A stretch of DNA of 64,000 nucleotides. It comes from Telmatactis stephensoni. Taxonomy: Eukaryota; Cnidaria; Anthozoa; Actiniaria; Isophelliidae. The translations under genes were made by a program, and so were the position numbers. Numbering within the stretch: position 1 is the first letter of the stretch; every line of letters begins with the position of its first letter. This document shows, piece after piece, positions 63,797 to 64,000 of this stretch. The stretch is taken from the NCBI GenBank assembly GCA_029948255.1, contig JALIZF010001873.1, positions 423,501-487,500 of the forward strand, read 5' to 3'. A model generated the notes under the pieces. The model did no database searches, was not told where the DNA came from, and worked only from the letters and a program-made list of their open reading frames with translations.

Positions 63797-64000
63797 TACA
63801 CATTGAAGCATTTAACTACAATGTATTGAAGCAGTTAACTACAATGAGGAATGACTGTTCAACGGGACCTGATCAAATAGCTGTGAAATACCTGAAACTC
63901 GTTGCCGAGCAGATAGCTTCACCACTGACACACATCATCAATAGCTTTATCTCATATATATCAAAGATTTCCTGATCCTTGGAAATGTGCGCGTGTTTCT
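63797..64000 (+). pseudogene. LINE RT start fragment, runs off the window
   Basis: The frame LKQLTTMRNDCSTGPDQIAV, then KYLKLVAEQIASPLTHIINS, and in a shifted frame DPWKCARV, is the first part of a LINE reverse transcriptase (the STGPD turn and the WK-A-V strand). A short duplication (CATTTAACTACAATG... near 63810) precedes it. It is cut by the window edge, so completeness is unknown. Confidence 0.65.

Overview
The window looks like nuclear DNA of an anthozoan cnidarian, most probably a stony coral or close relative. This is inference from content, not a database match. It is AT-rich and intron-bearing. It holds a scavenger-receptor (SRCR) exon, several CR1/L2-like LINEs, a Penelope-like element with a GIY-YIG domain, Crypton-type tyrosine recombinases, tRNA-derived SINEs, a 2A-peptide-bearing transposon ORF and many fold-back DNA transposons. 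No bacterial-type operon is present. Host coding sequence is limited to the SRCR exon at the left edge (minus strand) and three phase-compatible exons at the right edge (plus strand: a Cys-rich segment, a Cys-rich plus Thr/Ser/Pro linker, and a SEA-like half-domain). Almost everything between is nested mobile DNA.

Layout: 0.5-0.9 kb SRCR exon. 1.6-2.4 kb fold-back element. 2.57-7.10 kb fold-back element whose arms carry a 19-bp tandem array and whose left arm is split by an internally deleted LINE. 7.3-17.7 kb, a 10-kb block bounded by near-identical 450-bp inverted repeats, holding a broken 2A/cysteine-peptidase ORF and two nested TA-flanked elements. 19.1-26.2 kb, a fairly young LINE on the minus strand (ORF1 + ORF2), broken by a palindromic MITE and by a 2.4-kb fold-back element with a 9-bp target duplication. 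26.4-27.6 kb, tail-to-tail Crypton remains. 27.58-53.46 kb, one giant insertion. 53.46-54.8 kb, the rest of the interrupted Crypton. 55-57 kb and 59.4-61.4 kb, more fold-backs around host introns. 63.6-64 kb, LINE scraps.

The central observation is the 25.9-kb element at 27578-53463. It has 15-bp terminal inverted repeats, subterminal CTTAAG-type decamer arrays, and an 8-bp target duplication (TACTTTTA). It sits in the tail of a Crypton ORF, and removing it restores that ORF's end. Inside, 3-kb inverted arms carry a second decamer satellite (CACTAGGCTT-type, 2.7 kb on the left and 1.7 kb on the right), and the left array contains a recent 950-bp higher-order duplication. Between the arms are exon-like pieces of an OTU-like/CXC-zinc gene, a SINE, a palindromic MITE that has taken in a 507-bp element with a RecQ-like helicase start, a Penelope element with a recognisable hammerhead ribozyme, and a LINE with a 631-codon open RT reading frame.

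At least three separate fold-back families here (2571-7096, 19472-21917, 27578-53463) share one architecture: inverted repeats built around their own private minisatellite. That shared design is the most unusual feature of the window.
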